Notes under the pieces: generated by a model
The model's database searches: none
What the model saw: only the letters and a program-made list of their open reading frames with translations
Told to the model about the DNA's origin: nothing
Shown: positions 1 to 9,961 of the stretch, one piece after another
Position numbering within the stretch: position 1 is the first letter of the stretch
How the letters are laid out: the number at the start of each line of letters is the position of its first letter
Made by a program: the position numbers and the translations under genes
Assembly: GCA_019240405.1 (NCBI GenBank)
Contig: JAFAYL010000048.1
Location: 62,001-126,000 of the forward strand
Direction of reading: 5' to 3'
Length of the DNA stretch: 64,000 nucleotides
Origin: Acidobacteriaceae bacterium
GTDB lineage: Bacteria; Acidobacteriota; Terriglobia; Bryobacterales; Bryobacteraceae

Positions 1-425
1 CAGGCGGCGGCGGCATGGTCTCAACAGCCGAAGACTACTATCATTTCGCTCAGATGCTCGCTAACGGCGGCGAATTCGAAGGTAAGCGAGTTCTTGCGCC
101 GGCAACTGTCAAGCTGATGACTTCCAATCATCTGGCCCCCTCACTGCTGACCGGCGAGTTCGGCATCGGCCAGTCCATCATGCGGCGCGGCTTCGGCTAT
201 GGTTATAACTGCGCCGTTGTCGTCGATCCGCTCGAGGCGGGCATGTCCGATGGCAAAGGCACCTTCTTCTGGGATGGCGCGGCCGGGACCTGGTTCTGGG
301 TGGACCCGGCCAACGATGTTGTCTTCGTTGCCATGATCCAGCGCATGACTCATCCTGACAATCACTCGCTCGAGTACCGTAGCCACGCCGCTGTTTACAG
401 CGCGCTAACAGATGCATCAAAATGA
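1..425 (+). CDS. Serine hydrolase (class C beta-lactamase family), C-terminal part
   Basis: The reading frame is open from the left edge and ends with TGA at 423-425, so only about the last 140 residues are present. The segment GGGGMVSTAEDYYHFAQML followed by NGGEFEGKRVL is the typical C-terminal signature of the beta-lactamase/transpeptidase-like serine hydrolases (AmpC/EstB fold). The later FFWDGAAGTWFWVDP stretch matches the region around the family's third active-site motif. The SxxK nucleophile lies upstream of the window. Such proteins are usually periplasmic or secreted esterases or peptidases of unknown substrate. Family assignment is fairly sure; the substrate is unknown. Confidence 0.8.
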   Translation, partial: GGGGMVSTAEDYYHFAQMLANGGEFEGKRVLAPATVKLMTSNHLAPSLLTGEFGIGQSIMRRGFGYGYNCAVVVDPLEAGMSDGKGTFFWDGAAGTWFWVDPANDVVFVAMIQRMTHPDNHSLEYRSHAAVYSALTDASK

Positions 426-565
426 CCCGCAAGCCAAACGTCGCACTTAGACCACGGTCGCAGCAAACCTCACTGCGATTGTTCGTATTCTCCTCAACAA
501 CTTACGCTGAAACGCTTCCTTCGTGCGAATCGGCCCCATGCCATCGTTCGAGCGGAAATCCGAAT

Positions 566-1240
566 ATGTCTACTCACGCACAAATCCATGCAAACCGCTT
601 GAACGGCGCGCTCTCCACCGGTCCGAAAACGCCGGAAGGCAAAGCCAAATCCTCATTAAATGCTGTGAAAACCGGGCTCACCGGCCGCACTGTCCTGCTG
701 CCTAGCGACGATGCCGCCGCCTATCAGAAGCACGTCCAGCGCTTCTTCGATCAATACAAACCCGCCGGCGATGAAGAATCCGCTCTCACGCAATCGCTCG
801 CCGACACCGAATGGCGCTTGCTCCGCATTCCCTCGCTCGAAATGGGCATCTACGCCATCGGCCGCCTCGCGCTCGCCAAACAATTCGAGCACGAAGAAGA
901 CCCACAGGTCCGCGCCTCGCTCATCGAAGCGCAAGTTTTTCTCACCTATCGAAGAGACCTCAACAACCTGAGCATTCAGGAAGCCCGCCTGCGCAAGCAG
1001 CGCGAGAAAGATCAAGCCGAGCTACAAAAGCTGCAACACGAGCGTAAACAACGCCGTGAGAATCAGATGACGCAAGCCTGGCAGCTTTATCATCAAGCCC
1101 AAAAAGCCAGCGAGGTGTTCGATGCCGCCGAATTTGGGTTCGAATTTTCAACTGAAGAAGTCGAGCGCCACGCTGCCGAGGTGAGCAAGAAGATGGCCAT
1201 CTATAACCATACGTATTACGACAAAAAACGCGCCGCCTAA
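566..1240 (+). CDS. Acidobacterial hypothetical protein with an STGPKTPEGKA motif
   Basis: This is a 224-residue protein starting at ATG 566. A longer reading from 422 has an unlikely basic, low-complexity N-terminus, so I prefer MSTHAQIHANRL. The N-terminus carries ANRLNGALSTGPKTPEGKA followed by NAVKTGLTG, a motif I associate with an abundant, often multicopy family of unknown function in Acidobacteria and Planctomycetes. Residues 130-190 are rich in Glu, Lys, Arg and Gln and should form a coiled coil. No catalytic motif, signal peptide or membrane segment is visible. The function is unknown. The N-terminal motif is basic enough to suggest nucleic-acid contact, but that is a guess. Confidence 0.65.
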   Translation: MSTHAQIHANRLNGALSTGPKTPEGKAKSSLNAVKTGLTGRTVLLPSDDAAAYQKHVQRFFDQYKPAGDEESALTQSLADTEWRLLRIPSLEMGIYAIGRLALAKQFEHEEDPQVRASLIEAQVFLTYRRDLNNLSIQEARLRKQREKDQAELQKLQHERKQRRENQMTQAWQLYHQAQKASEVFDAAEFGFEFSTEEVERHAAEVSKKMAIYNHTYYDKKRAA

Positions 1241-1257
1241 TTGTAGGGGCGGGGCCT

Positions 1258-1277
1258 GCCGGGCCCGTATGCCCGGC
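1258..1277 (+). terminator. GC-rich hairpin downstream of the hypothetical gene
   Basis: GCCGGGC (1258-1264) and GCCCGGC (1271-1277) form a perfect 7-bp stem with a 6-nt loop, 17 nt after the stop codon at 1240. An outer GCCTGCC/GGCAGGC pair (1254-1260 and 1293-1299) could extend or compete with it. There is no T-run, so a classical intrinsic terminator is not shown. It may be a terminator-like or extragenic palindromic element. Confidence 0.3.
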
Positions 1278-1428
1278 CCGAATGCCCTCGCCTGGCAGGC
1301 GCGCACACACTGCCGTCTTCTTGCACCTAAATTCCTCATCATTTCCTCACGTTTTTGGTTACAAGCGTGTGAAGGCGATTCCGGGCATGCGTTGCGCGGG
1401 TTAGACTGATTTTTTCAGGGTCACTCGC

Positions 1429-4400
1429 ATGTCAAAGTTCCATTTCAACGCAGTATCGTTCTGCCTTGGGCTCGCCTTGCTCTTGGGCTTAGTTTCAAAC
1501 CCCGCGCGCGCTCAGCAAGTGCTCGGAGCGATTACCGGCACTATCAAAGACTCTTCCGGCGCGTCAGTCCCCGGAGCAGCGGTGAAAGCGCGCAACACGT
1601 CGACTAATCTTCAGGTCAGCGTCGAAACGCAGTCAAACGGTTTCTATTCCATTCCGAACTTGCCGATAGGGGCCTATGAGTTAAGCTTCAGCAAATCGGG
1701 ATTCGAGACCGAAACTCACCCCGAAGTGCTTGTCCAAGGCGATCGGACGACAACCGTGGACGGCAATCTCAGAGTCGGCGCGACGACCACTACAGTCGAA
1801 GTTGTCGGGACCCCTCTGATGAATCAGGTCGATACGACAAACGGCTATGTCGTCGATCAATTGACCATTCAGGAAACGCCTCTCGGAACCGGAAGCTTCA
1901 CGCAGCTCGCGATTCTCGCTCCCGGAGTCCACGCGGATTTCCTGGCCGGCGCGGGCAGCAACGCAGGACTCGGCAATCAAGCCATCTTCGCCAACGGCCA
2001 GCGCGACACCAGCAACAGCTTCTCGCTGAACGGCATTAGCACAAACAATCTCTTCAATGGAAACTCCACCAGCCAAGTCGGCGAGAACAGGTTCGTGCTC
2101 AATACAGGCGAAAATTTCGGAGCCGGCGGCGAGATTCAAACCAGCACCTCAGTCTATGGCGCAATCGGCCAGGCTCTTCCCACTCCGCCGCCCGAGGCGA
2201 TTCAGGAAATCAGCGTCAACGCCGCCATGTACGACGCCACCCAAGGCGCGAACAGTGGAGCCCACATCGGCGTGATCACCAAATCTGGAACTAATCAGAT
2301 TCACGGCCAGATCTATGAAAAATTCCAGAACAGCGCGATGAACGCCGCGCCGTTTTTCTATAACGCCTCTCCCGCGATTACAACCAAAGTGCCCTTCATG
2401 AATCGCAACCAATTTGGAGCAACGCTCGGCGGCCCGATCAAGAAAGACAAGCTCTTCTACTTTCTCTCCTACCAAGGCGTCCGAATCGCGGACGCAACGG
2501 ATGCAACCAAAGACGCGACTGTTCCCCTAGGGCTTACAAACGACCGCAGTGCGCAAGGGATTGTTAATGCCGTCAATAGCAGCGGCTTTGGAACCACAAT
2601 CACGGCGAGTCAAATCAGTCCGGTCGCAGCCGCGCTCCTAAACGCGAAACTGAAGAACGGCCAATACCTGATCCCCAGCGCGCAAATAACCAACCCGCTC
2701 CAGGCCACAGGGCTGGGTTACGACGCCGTTCTTCAAGGGCCGAACGCTATTGCGAACGTCGATCAAGGAATCGCCAATATCGATTTCGTCGCGAGCGAAA
2801 AGGACCGCCTCACCGGCAAGTATTACGTTCAAGTGAATCCGACAACCAATCCGTTTGGCGCGGTCGGCTCGCTGCTCGGTTTTCCGCAGCAATTGAGCGC
2901 CGGAAGCCAGGTAGGCTCGATCGAAAACACGGTTATCCTTTCACCCGCGCTCACTTGGGAGCAGCGTGTTGGCTTTACCCGCCTGCACGCCTATTCACAA
3001 ACTTCGCAGGCGCTCTCGCCCAGTGACGTCGGAATGAATTTGCTTGGTTCGAATACGTTTCCGCAAATGGAGATCGACACGTCCGATCCCACGATCGCGG
3101 CGGGCCTGGAATTTGGGCCTAGCACCAGTTTTGGCAATGCCGGAATGTTTCAAAACCAGTGGGAATACGGAACCAGGGTGGGTTGGGTCAAGGGCCGGCA
3201 CACCCTCTCCTTCGGCGCGCAGTGGGATCACACGCAGCTCAACATCATCAACAAAAACACTTCCACTGATATCGTCGAATTCACAGACTTCAGCACCTTC
3301 GTTCAGGGCTCGGTTCGCAGCGGCCAAGCGTTCGCCGGTTCGGCGAGCCGGTATTACCGCTCCGATACGGTCGGCGCGTTTATAAACGACAATTACAAGA
3401 TCCGCAGCAATCTCACGCTCACTCTCGGACTGCGCTGGGATTATGACGGCCCGCTCACTGAAAAATACGGCCGCCTCACTGCGTTCAATTCCAACCTCTA
3501 CGCCTACGACGCCGCAACCGATACAATCACCGCCTCGGGGCTCGAATTCGCAAAGAACGGAAGCGATTCCCTGATTCGCAAACTGCAAGGCGGTTTCGCG
3601 CCTCGCGTCGCTATCGCCTGGACCCCGCTATCTAAACTGACCATTCGCACAGGCTTCGGCATTTACTACGACCGCGGCGAATTTTTCAGCTATCTGTCTC
3701 CGAGCGCGGGTAAGGGTTTCAACGGACCCTTCGGAGTTACGCTTGCGCCTCCGTTCGTCGAACCCATTGCCGCCAAGAGAGGCGCCAGTTCGTCTGTTCC
3801 ATTCGGAACCGTTGCTCCAACGCCGCCGCCAGGCACCCCTGCGCAGTTTCTAAGCTCGCTACCCAATCTCGCGCAAACCGAATCGGGCAACTGGCCGGCG
3901 GGCAATCTTTTCGGCCCGTTCGCGTTCGGCGGCTACGACATCAACAACAAACTTCCATATTCCGAAAATTGGACCTTTGATCTGCAATATCAGGCTGCCA
4001 ATAACTGGTTGTTCAGCGCAGGTTACATCGGTAATCACGGCGTGCATCAGGTACTGCCGGTCCCCTTCAATCAGCCGCTCATCGCTACTCCGCAAAATCC
4101 GGTGAACGGACAGATTTACTCCTATGGCGGCTTGAGCCCGCTCAGCGTTTGCAATTTTCCGACCGCGCCGCCATTGGATTTGGAACCCCTCTGCCCGCCG
4201 CCATATTATGCCGGAAATGCTGAGGTTCGTGTTCCCTACATCGGCTATGACATGAACTCCGTCCTTTACAAAGCTGAGGGCATTTCTAATTACAACGCGC
4301 TGCAGCTTCAGGCTCGCAAGCGCCTCTCTTTTGGTTTGCAGTTTACGGCATCCTACACATACTCGCATGCCTTAGACGAGCAGAGCGGCCTCGGTCTTTT

Positions 4401-5118
4401 CTTTACCGGCAACAATCCCCTCAATCCGAAATCAAATTACGCCTCAGCCGATTTCGATCAAACGCATGTGTTCCTGATCAATTACAGCTACACAATTCCG
4501 AGCCTGACCTCTAACAAGCTCCTAGGGGAGTTTGTGAATGGATGGACGGTGGGTGGGCAGACCGTCGCCCAGAGCGGTCAGCCTTATAGCGTTTACGATT
4601 ACTCAGGATCAGTCGCGGGCCTCTACTACGGCACTTACGATGAGATCACGAACCCGATTGTTCCCCTGAAGCCGGGTGTTTCCGCCAAGCAGGCACAGCT
4701 TCAAGGCACCACCGGCATCAACGCCGGATTGCCGGTCCTGAATGCGAACGACTTCCTTCCACAGTTTGTCGCGCCTGGAACGTTTGGCGTTCCGCCGTGC
4801 GATGCGACTGGTTGCGATTTGTACGAATCGCTCTACGGCACTTCAGGCCGGAATCTATTCCGCGGTCCCTTCCAGGTTCGATTCGACATGAGCGTCGCAA
4901 AAGAGTTCTCCATTACCGAGCGCGCCCGCCTGCGCTTCGAAGCCGACGCTTTCAATATCTTCAATCACCCGGATTTCGATACGCCGAATAATGACGTTAC
5001 ATTCTTCCCATTTTTCTCGGGGCCTCCATTAATTCCGCCCCAGGGCAGTTTGGGAATCATCCAACACACGATCGGAAGTCCGCGCTTCTTGCAGTTGAAC
5101 CTGCACTTAACGTTTTGA
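1429..5118 (+). CDS. TonB-dependent receptor, Oar-like, with carboxypeptidase-regulatory N-terminus
   Basis: This is a 1229-residue outer-membrane protein. Residues 1-29 form a signal peptide ending in ARAQ. A carboxypeptidase-regulatory-like beta-sandwich follows (about 30-115; ITGTIKDSSGASVPGAAV, then YSIPNLPIGAYEL). Next come a plug domain (about 130-290, with GGEIQTSTSVYG and SGAHIGVITKSGTNQIHG) and a beta-barrel ending in QLNLHLTF with the usual C-terminal aromatic residue. This layout is the Oar/SusC-related type greatly expanded in Acidobacteria, where the ligand is rarely known. It stands alone on the plus strand and converges on the helicase gene. I see no SusD-like partner. Family is certain; the substrate is unknown. 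Confidence 0.93.
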   Translation: MSKFHFNAVSFCLGLALLLGLVSNPARAQQVLGAITGTIKDSSGASVPGAAVKARNTSTNLQVSVETQSNGFYSIPNLPIGAYELSFSKSGFETETHPEVLVQGDRTTTVDGNLRVGATTTTVEVVGTPLMNQVDTTNGYVVDQLTIQETPLGTGSFTQLAILAPGVHADFLAGAGSNAGLGNQAIFANGQRDTSNSFSLNGISTNNLFNGNSTSQVGENRFVLNTGENFGAGGEIQTSTSVYGAIGQALPTPPPEAIQEISVNAAMYDATQGANSGAHIGVITKSGTNQIHGQIYEKFQNSAMNAAPFFYNASPAITTKVPFMNRNQFGATLGGPIKKDKLFYFLSYQGVRIADATDATKDATVPLGLTNDRSAQGIVNAVNSSGFGTTITASQISPVAAALLNAKLKNGQYLIPSAQITNPLQATGLGYDAVLQGPNAIANVDQGIANIDFVASEKDRLTGKYYVQVNPTTNPFGAVGSLLGFPQQLSAGSQVGSIENTVILSPALTWEQRVGFTRLHAYSQTSQALSPSDVGMNLLGSNTFPQMEIDTSDPTIAAGLEFGPSTSFGNAGMFQNQWEYGTRVGWVKGRHTLSFGAQWDHTQLNIINKNTSTDIVEFTDFSTFVQGSVRSGQAFAGSASRYYRSDTVGAFINDNYKIRSNLTLTLGLRWDYDGPLTEKYGRLTAFNSNLYAYDAATDTITASGLEFAKNGSDSLIRKLQGGFAPRVAIAWTPLSKLTIRTGFGIYYDRGEFFSYLSPSAGKGFNGPFGVTLAPPFVEPIAAKRGASSSVPFGTVAPTPPPGTPAQFLSSLPNLAQTESGNWPAGNLFGPFAFGGYDINNKLPYSENWTFDLQYQAANNWLFSAGYIGNHGVHQVLPVPFNQPLIATPQNPVNGQIYSYGGLSPLSVCNFPTAPPLDLEPLCPPPYYAGNAEVRVPYIGYDMNSVLYKAEGISNYNALQLQARKRLSFGLQFTASYTYSHALDEQSGLGLFFTGNNPLNPKSNYASADFDQTHVFLINYSYTIPSLTSNKLLGEFVNGWTVGGQTVAQSGQPYSVYDYSGSVAGLYYGTYDEITNPIVPLKPGVSAKQAQLQGTTGINAGLPVLNANDFLPQFVAPGTFGVPPCDATGCDLYESLYGTSGRNLFRGPFQVRFDMSVAKEFSITERARLRFEADAFNIFNHPDFDTPNNDVTFFPFFSGPPLIPPQGSLGIIQHTIGSPRFLQLNLHLTF

Positions 5119-5146
5119 GGCGCTTCGCGCGGGTACTCGGACGTAA

Positions 5147-8100
5147 TTACCCGAGATGGACTTGCATCCCGCTGCGACGGAGCAATCCTCGGCTGACAAG
5201 ATCGTCAGTAACGCGCCGGATAATCTCGGCAGCCTCATTTCGGAGTCGCTCAACGCCGAAGAGCCGTGCGACAGCTGTTGGTAGAGAATCCTCGAAAATC
5301 CCGAACTGATCCTCTACGAGATAGAGAACCGCAAGCGACAGCTCTGAAGGCGCAATATATTCGATAGGTCGCCGCACGGAATCTGTGGCTAAGCGGAAGC
5401 ACTCAAGGTGCCCTTCCGGTGTGCAGTAGAAAAAAGACATCTTGGATATCTTGTGGCTGTGCACCGCAGACCGCAATGCGCAGTCGATATTCGACTGAAC
5501 GTTTGATCCAGCCCTCGCCACGGCATGCACGTCTTTCAGTCGCTCGATCAGGAAATGTTGATGAATCGGTCCTTCCACTTTCACCAACGAGGTAATCGTA
5601 TCGACAAGAAGGCTCTGATACGCTGCATCCATCAAGTACTCGCGGTTTAATTTCCTTGCCGATTGGAAAACCATATAGGAAATCCCTGGGCTATATCGAC
5701 GCTTGATTTCGATCGTCTCTGAGCTCCAAGGGCGCGTTGTCGAGCTCCCTTGCGGGCTATTGAAAACGGGCGGAGGCGCATATACAGGACGTCCGAGGGG
5801 AGTGCTCCGGGCTTGCTCGACACTCCTGAGAATACTCTCAATTGCCTGATCGCGATCATGGAACCATTCTGTGGACCATAGGCGGTGTATTCGCCATCCC
5901 ATTCGTTGAAGCACCAGTTGCCGAAGCAAATCGCGATCCCTGGCGGTGCGCGAGCTATGGTATGCGATTCCATCGCATTCTATCCCTAGGATGTACTGTC
6001 CCTCATCGCGTGGGTCGCGCACTGCTAAATCAATGCGGTAACGGCTAGCGCCTACCTGCATGTCGACTTTTAGCCCTCGATCCACGAGAGCCGCACGAAC
6101 AGCTTCTTCAAATTCATTTGTCTCGCTGTCAGTCTGAACAGCCATTTCGGAAGGCAGTTCGCCACCCTTTTCAGCAAACTCATGGAAGGCCCGAAGTGAC
6201 ACTGCCCCCCGGTTGTTTGGGTTGACTCCGCTGAGATCTTGATATCGCAAGCTGGAAACAAGCACACATTCCCACTTGGCACGAGTTACGAGGACATTCA
6301 GCCGACGCCAGCCACCGTCAGCGTTGATCGGTCCGAAGTTCATACTGAGCCCCCCAGCATGATCCCTCCCGTATCCGACGCTGATGATCATCGTGTCGCG
6401 CTCATCGCCCTGAACATTCTCCAGCGACTTAATAAACACCCCTTCGTGCCGACCTTGGTCGAAAAACGTGCTGAGGTCCGGTCGGGACAGTAATGCCTCG
6501 GAGATAGCATCCTCTATTGCGTCTTTTTGGCTCAGATTTAGCGCCACGATGCCAAGCGATCGGTCTGGATCACGCTCGAAGTGTTCCAACGCCAATCGCG
6601 CAACAACTCGAGCTTCAGGTCTGTTCATCCGACTGCGGCCACGATCATAAACGCCATCCGGAACATAAACGAAACGGACCCCTTGGCCGGCGGGTGAAGA
6701 ACCGGCAGCTGGGAATGTAATCAGCTTGTTCTCATAAAAGAAATGATTCGAAAACCTTATTAGGCGTTCGTCGCGGCTCCGGTAATGCCAGCGCAGATGC
6801 GATTGCTGAAAGATCGGCACCACCGCTACGCACTCATCGAGAAGTGATTCCAAAGGAGCCTGTCCCCCCTCAGTCTCATCCTCATCTTGCTCCTCAGTGA
6901 CGAGAGAGGTTTGAAAGAAGGAAGTTGGAGGTAGCTGGTTCGGATCACCCGCCACCACGACCTGCGAGGCTCGGAGAATCGCTGGGACTGCCTCCGCGAT
7001 TGGCAACTGCGATGCCTCGTCGAACACAACGAGATCGAAATGAAAGGTGCCGGGCTTCAGGTATGTGGACACCGAAATGGGACTCATTAATAGGCACGGT
7101 TTCAGTGCCTGCATGACGTGTGGGATTTCCGAAAACAATTTTCGCAGTGGCTTAACCCGCTTTCGTTTTTGCAATTCGCGCCGAAGTATACCCACTTCGC
7201 TCGCACTTTCGCCGAGATCTTCTGCGGTCCGAACTCGGTCCGAAGCCGAACATGCAATTCTTTGCGCACGTGAAATCGCTAGCTGACGGACACGCTCATC
7301 AAGTTCCCGAAATTTTGTGAGCAGATCTCGTCCTTTTGCTTCTGTGAATCCGGCGAGTGTTGGACTGCGGTCGATTGCGGCGCTCACCCAGTGCTTCAGG
7401 AACCGACGTTCAAAAATGCATGGCGCATTCTTCGCGCTCGTTATCCCAAAACTCTCTATAAATTCGGACAAACCCGCCTCATCGCACTGCTGTAGTGCAC
7501 GATCCAACAAAACCCATTCGCGTGCCTTTCTTTTAGATTCGAGTAGAGAGGCAGAGCGGTTAGCGACTTCTGGAAGAGGAGCTTTGCTCGCAGGCTTTCC
7601 TCGGGCGAATCCTCGTGGCCAATCGCGGTCGAGCCGGAGGAATTGTGGCGGCAGAGATGAATCTGCAGAAATGACAAGAAGTAATTCTCTTGCAGCCTTG
7701 CGGATCGCGTCACTCAAAACTACAATTGGCTCGGGTTCCCTTCCAAGGGCGGCTAATACCCTTCTGCAGAGCACTGCAACAGTGAACGAGCGAGCAATGC
7801 GTTCCATAGCGGCTGAGCCTGAGATCTCAGAAGGATCAATGCGCGATTCAATGGCGGCGGCATGCCCATGAAACCACTCTTCGATTTCCGAGGCCCTCGA
7901 GCAACGCGCTCTTAGAGAGTCAAGGTGCGCTCGCCCAAATCTGACGCCGGGTTTGAGGGCCAATTTCACCACCTTGCGCCACCGCCAATAGGCCGGCCTG
8001 AACAAGGAATGCCAAGCCTTGAAACGGTCACGAATAGGAGAAAGAAGCTCGATTAATTCGGCCAGATTCCCAGATATTTCAGCTTGAATCTCGGACGAAA

Positions 8101-9961
8101 GTAAGTCCAGCTCACGGCGTTGCTTGGCAGCATCCATGAAAAGTTCTGCGAATGTCGCCAGCCTTTCATCGTTCTCCTGCCACCAAGTGTCTGGGAGCCG
8201 CTCCGTCTCTGCAATTGCGCCGAGGACCACCCTCAGGAGAACCCAATCGCGTAAGGAAAGGCATTGTGCATCGGGAAGCAGAGGGCCAAGCTGTTCCGCA
8301 AGAGAGGCAATTTTGTTACTGAGACTTAGAGCCTCCCTAAGTGCGGTCTCAAGGTTTTCGTGCTCGGGCAATCCGAAGGCCTTAGGTGAAAATCCGGACC
8401 AAGGATGAGTCTCCCGTTCGTCGAATACAGAGGCGTTCTCTGCAAGCGCTTCGAGCGTCTGTTTGCGGCGTTCAAAATCGTCTCGAGAGACCTCAACAGG
8501 ATTCGACCACGGTAACGTTCCCGCTACATCATCGATTTCCGCAAGTTGTGCCAGCCGAGCGTTTGCCCGGTAAACCGACAGGCCAAGAGGTTCGATAATC
8601 TGATGAAGCTCCTTCGCGTAGGCGTTAAGCTGGTCTCGAATTCGCAGAAGCTTCTGGAGTTCCTGCTCAATCGCATTCCCGTCATAACTAATTTCGGCGT
8701 CCAAGGTCCGCTTAAGCTCATCGATAATTTTCTGTTTCCCAGCCTTGGTGCTGTGTGCCTCAAGACAGAAGCTCTGAAGCCCTATGCTTTTGAGCCGCTC
8801 ATAAACCACGTTCAGTGCAGCCATTTTCGCGCTCACAAACAGAACCTTCTTGCTTCGAGTAAGCGCGTCAGCAATCAGGTTGGCAATAGTCTGGCTTTTG
8901 CCCGTACCCGGAGGGCCATGCACGACCACGTGACGCCCCAACGAGCACAGAGTCAGAGCCTCAAGCTGGCTTGAATCCGCAGGCAATGTCGGTATAGGAA
9001 CAGTTGCCGGTGACGGCAGTGTGTCAAGATCATGCAGCGCTTCCGACTTGTCGGCCGTTGTAGTCGCTCGTGAAAAGGCGCAAACAATGGGGTGAGTTAT
9101 CCCTGTATCAACCAGTGCTTTAAGGTCACGATAGATGACGAGGGACTCAAAAGAAAATGTGCTGAGCCAAACCTCCTCTGTGACGTGCCAGGGCTGCTCC
9201 TTTACGGCACACCGGATCGAGTCGAGGACGCCCGTGGGCGATCCCTCATCCGCTTCCTCTGGCAACTCCGGTAGCTGTATCTTGTGGCGCTCGCGAAGAT
9301 AGTACTCGAGCGCTGGATTGATTTGGGCATCTTCGTCAGCCGCGGAAAGCCGGAGCGCCGTCTCCGGACCCTTGCTCTCCAATTCACAGGGCACCATCCA
9401 CAAGGGACTAACGGATTCACCAATTTGGTCGTCCTTCCAATGGAGGGCACCGAAGGTTAGATAGAGCGTTGTGACGCCGCGCTCCTCCATGCTTGTTCGC
9501 GAATTATCGTGAATTCGACGGAGTCGGCGCATCAGATCCAACGGCCTTGCATCAAATGTGATGTCTCCCGCTTGCACAACAAAATCGGAACCTTCGCCCT
9601 CACTTGAAAATAAGTCGTCGGCCGATTCGGTCCTCTTCCGCACTAATGGCATGCGGAGTTGGTTTCCGTCAACAACAAGGGCGGAGAAGAGCGTGTGTGC
9701 CGTAGGTCCTGTGACTTCGAGCCTTGAAACTCTGGATCGATTCAAACTCAGCAAGGGGTTCGATTTCGTTAAATCCAGCACCTGATCTTGCCAGCGGCGC
9801 ATTTGCGCCTTAACTCGTTCCGCATCCACAGAGCTTCCCGAAGTACCGGAGGATTGTGGACTCTCCCTGGTCGCGTCGCTGTCGCCTCTTACCGCTGGAT
9901 TGGTTTCGTGCAAATTTATCTGGTCCATCAGCTTACGACCAGCATGAGCGGAGATCCCCAC
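5147..9961 (-). CDS. Giant SF1 helicase with DUF4011, Vsr/DUF559-like nuclease and DUF3320 domains (candidate anti-phage defence)
   Basis: A 1604-residue protein. A DUF4011-like N-terminal region (about 50-300; RWQDQVLDLTKSNPLL) is followed by Walker A GPPGTGKSQT at about 349. A long helical insertion comes next, then the SF1 motifs VFDEASQLP (about 977), GDPNQLPPTSFF (about 1005) and QGDERDTMIIS (about 1183). A Vsr/DUF559-type endonuclease domain lies near 1310-1370, with IDLAVRD, GIECDG and WRIHRLWSTEW. A DUF3320-like winged-helix region follows near 1450-1500. ATPase and nuclease residues look intact. The architecture recalls the single-gene helicase-Vsr defence class named Hhe in defence surveys (from memory). 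It has no obvious partner gene. The start is uncertain: GTG at 9961 or ATG at 9928. Confidence 0.85.
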   Translation of the reverse strand: MGISAHAGRKLMDQINLHETNPAVRGDSDATRESPQSSGTSGSSVDAERVKAQMRRWQDQVLDLTKSNPLLSLNRSRVSRLEVTGPTAHTLFSALVVDGNQLRMPLVRKRTESADDLFSSEGEGSDFVVQAGDITFDARPLDLMRRLRRIHDNSRTSMEERGVTTLYLTFGALHWKDDQIGESVSPLWMVPCELESKGPETALRLSAADEDAQINPALEYYLRERHKIQLPELPEEADEGSPTGVLDSIRCAVKEQPWHVTEEVWLSTFSFESLVIYRDLKALVDTGITHPIVCAFSRATTTADKSEALHDLDTLPSPATVPIPTLPADSSQLEALTLCSLGRHVVVHGPPGTGKSQTIANLIADALTRSKKVLFVSAKMAALNVVYERLKSIGLQSFCLEAHSTKAGKQKIIDELKRTLDAEISYDGNAIEQELQKLLRIRDQLNAYAKELHQIIEPLGLSVYRANARLAQLAEIDDVAGTLPWSNPVEVSRDDFERRKQTLEALAENASVFDERETHPWSGFSPKAFGLPEHENLETALREALSLSNKIASLAEQLGPLLPDAQCLSLRDWVLLRVVLGAIAETERLPDTWWQENDERLATFAELFMDAAKQRRELDLLSSEIQAEISGNLAELIELLSPIRDRFKAWHSLFRPAYWRWRKVVKLALKPGVRFGRAHLDSLRARCSRASEIEEWFHGHAAAIESRIDPSEISGSAAMERIARSFTVAVLCRRVLAALGREPEPIVVLSDAIRKAARELLLVISADSSLPPQFLRLDRDWPRGFARGKPASKAPLPEVANRSASLLESKRKAREWVLLDRALQQCDEAGLSEFIESFGITSAKNAPCIFERRFLKHWVSAAIDRSPTLAGFTEAKGRDLLTKFRELDERVRQLAISRAQRIACSASDRVRTAEDLGESASEVGILRRELQKRKRVKPLRKLFSEIPHVMQALKPCLLMSPISVSTYLKPGTFHFDLVVFDEASQLPIAEAVPAILRASQVVVAGDPNQLPPTSFFQTSLVTEEQDEDETEGGQAPLESLLDECVAVVPIFQQSHLRWHYRSRDERLIRFSNHFFYENKLITFPAAGSSPAGQGVRFVYVPDGVYDRGRSRMNRPEARVVARLALEHFERDPDRSLGIVALNLSQKDAIEDAISEALLSRPDLSTFFDQGRHEGVFIKSLENVQGDERDTMIISVGYGRDHAGGLSMNFGPINADGGWRRLNVLVTRAKWECVLVSSLRYQDLSGVNPNNRGAVSLRAFHEFAEKGGELPSEMAVQTDSETNEFEEAVRAALVDRGLKVDMQVGASRYRIDLAVRDPRDEGQYILGIECDGIAYHSSRTARDRDLLRQLVLQRMGWRIHRLWSTEWFHDRDQAIESILRSVEQARSTPLGRPVYAPPPVFNSPQGSSTTRPWSSETIEIKRRYSPGISYMVFQSARKLNREYLMDAAYQSLLVDTITSLVKVEGPIHQHFLIERLKDVHAVARAGSNVQSNIDCALRSAVHSHKISKMSFFYCTPEGHLECFRLATDSVRRPIEYIAPSELSLAVLYLVEDQFGIFEDSLPTAVARLFGVERLRNEAAEIIRRVTDDLVSRGLLRRSGMQVHLG

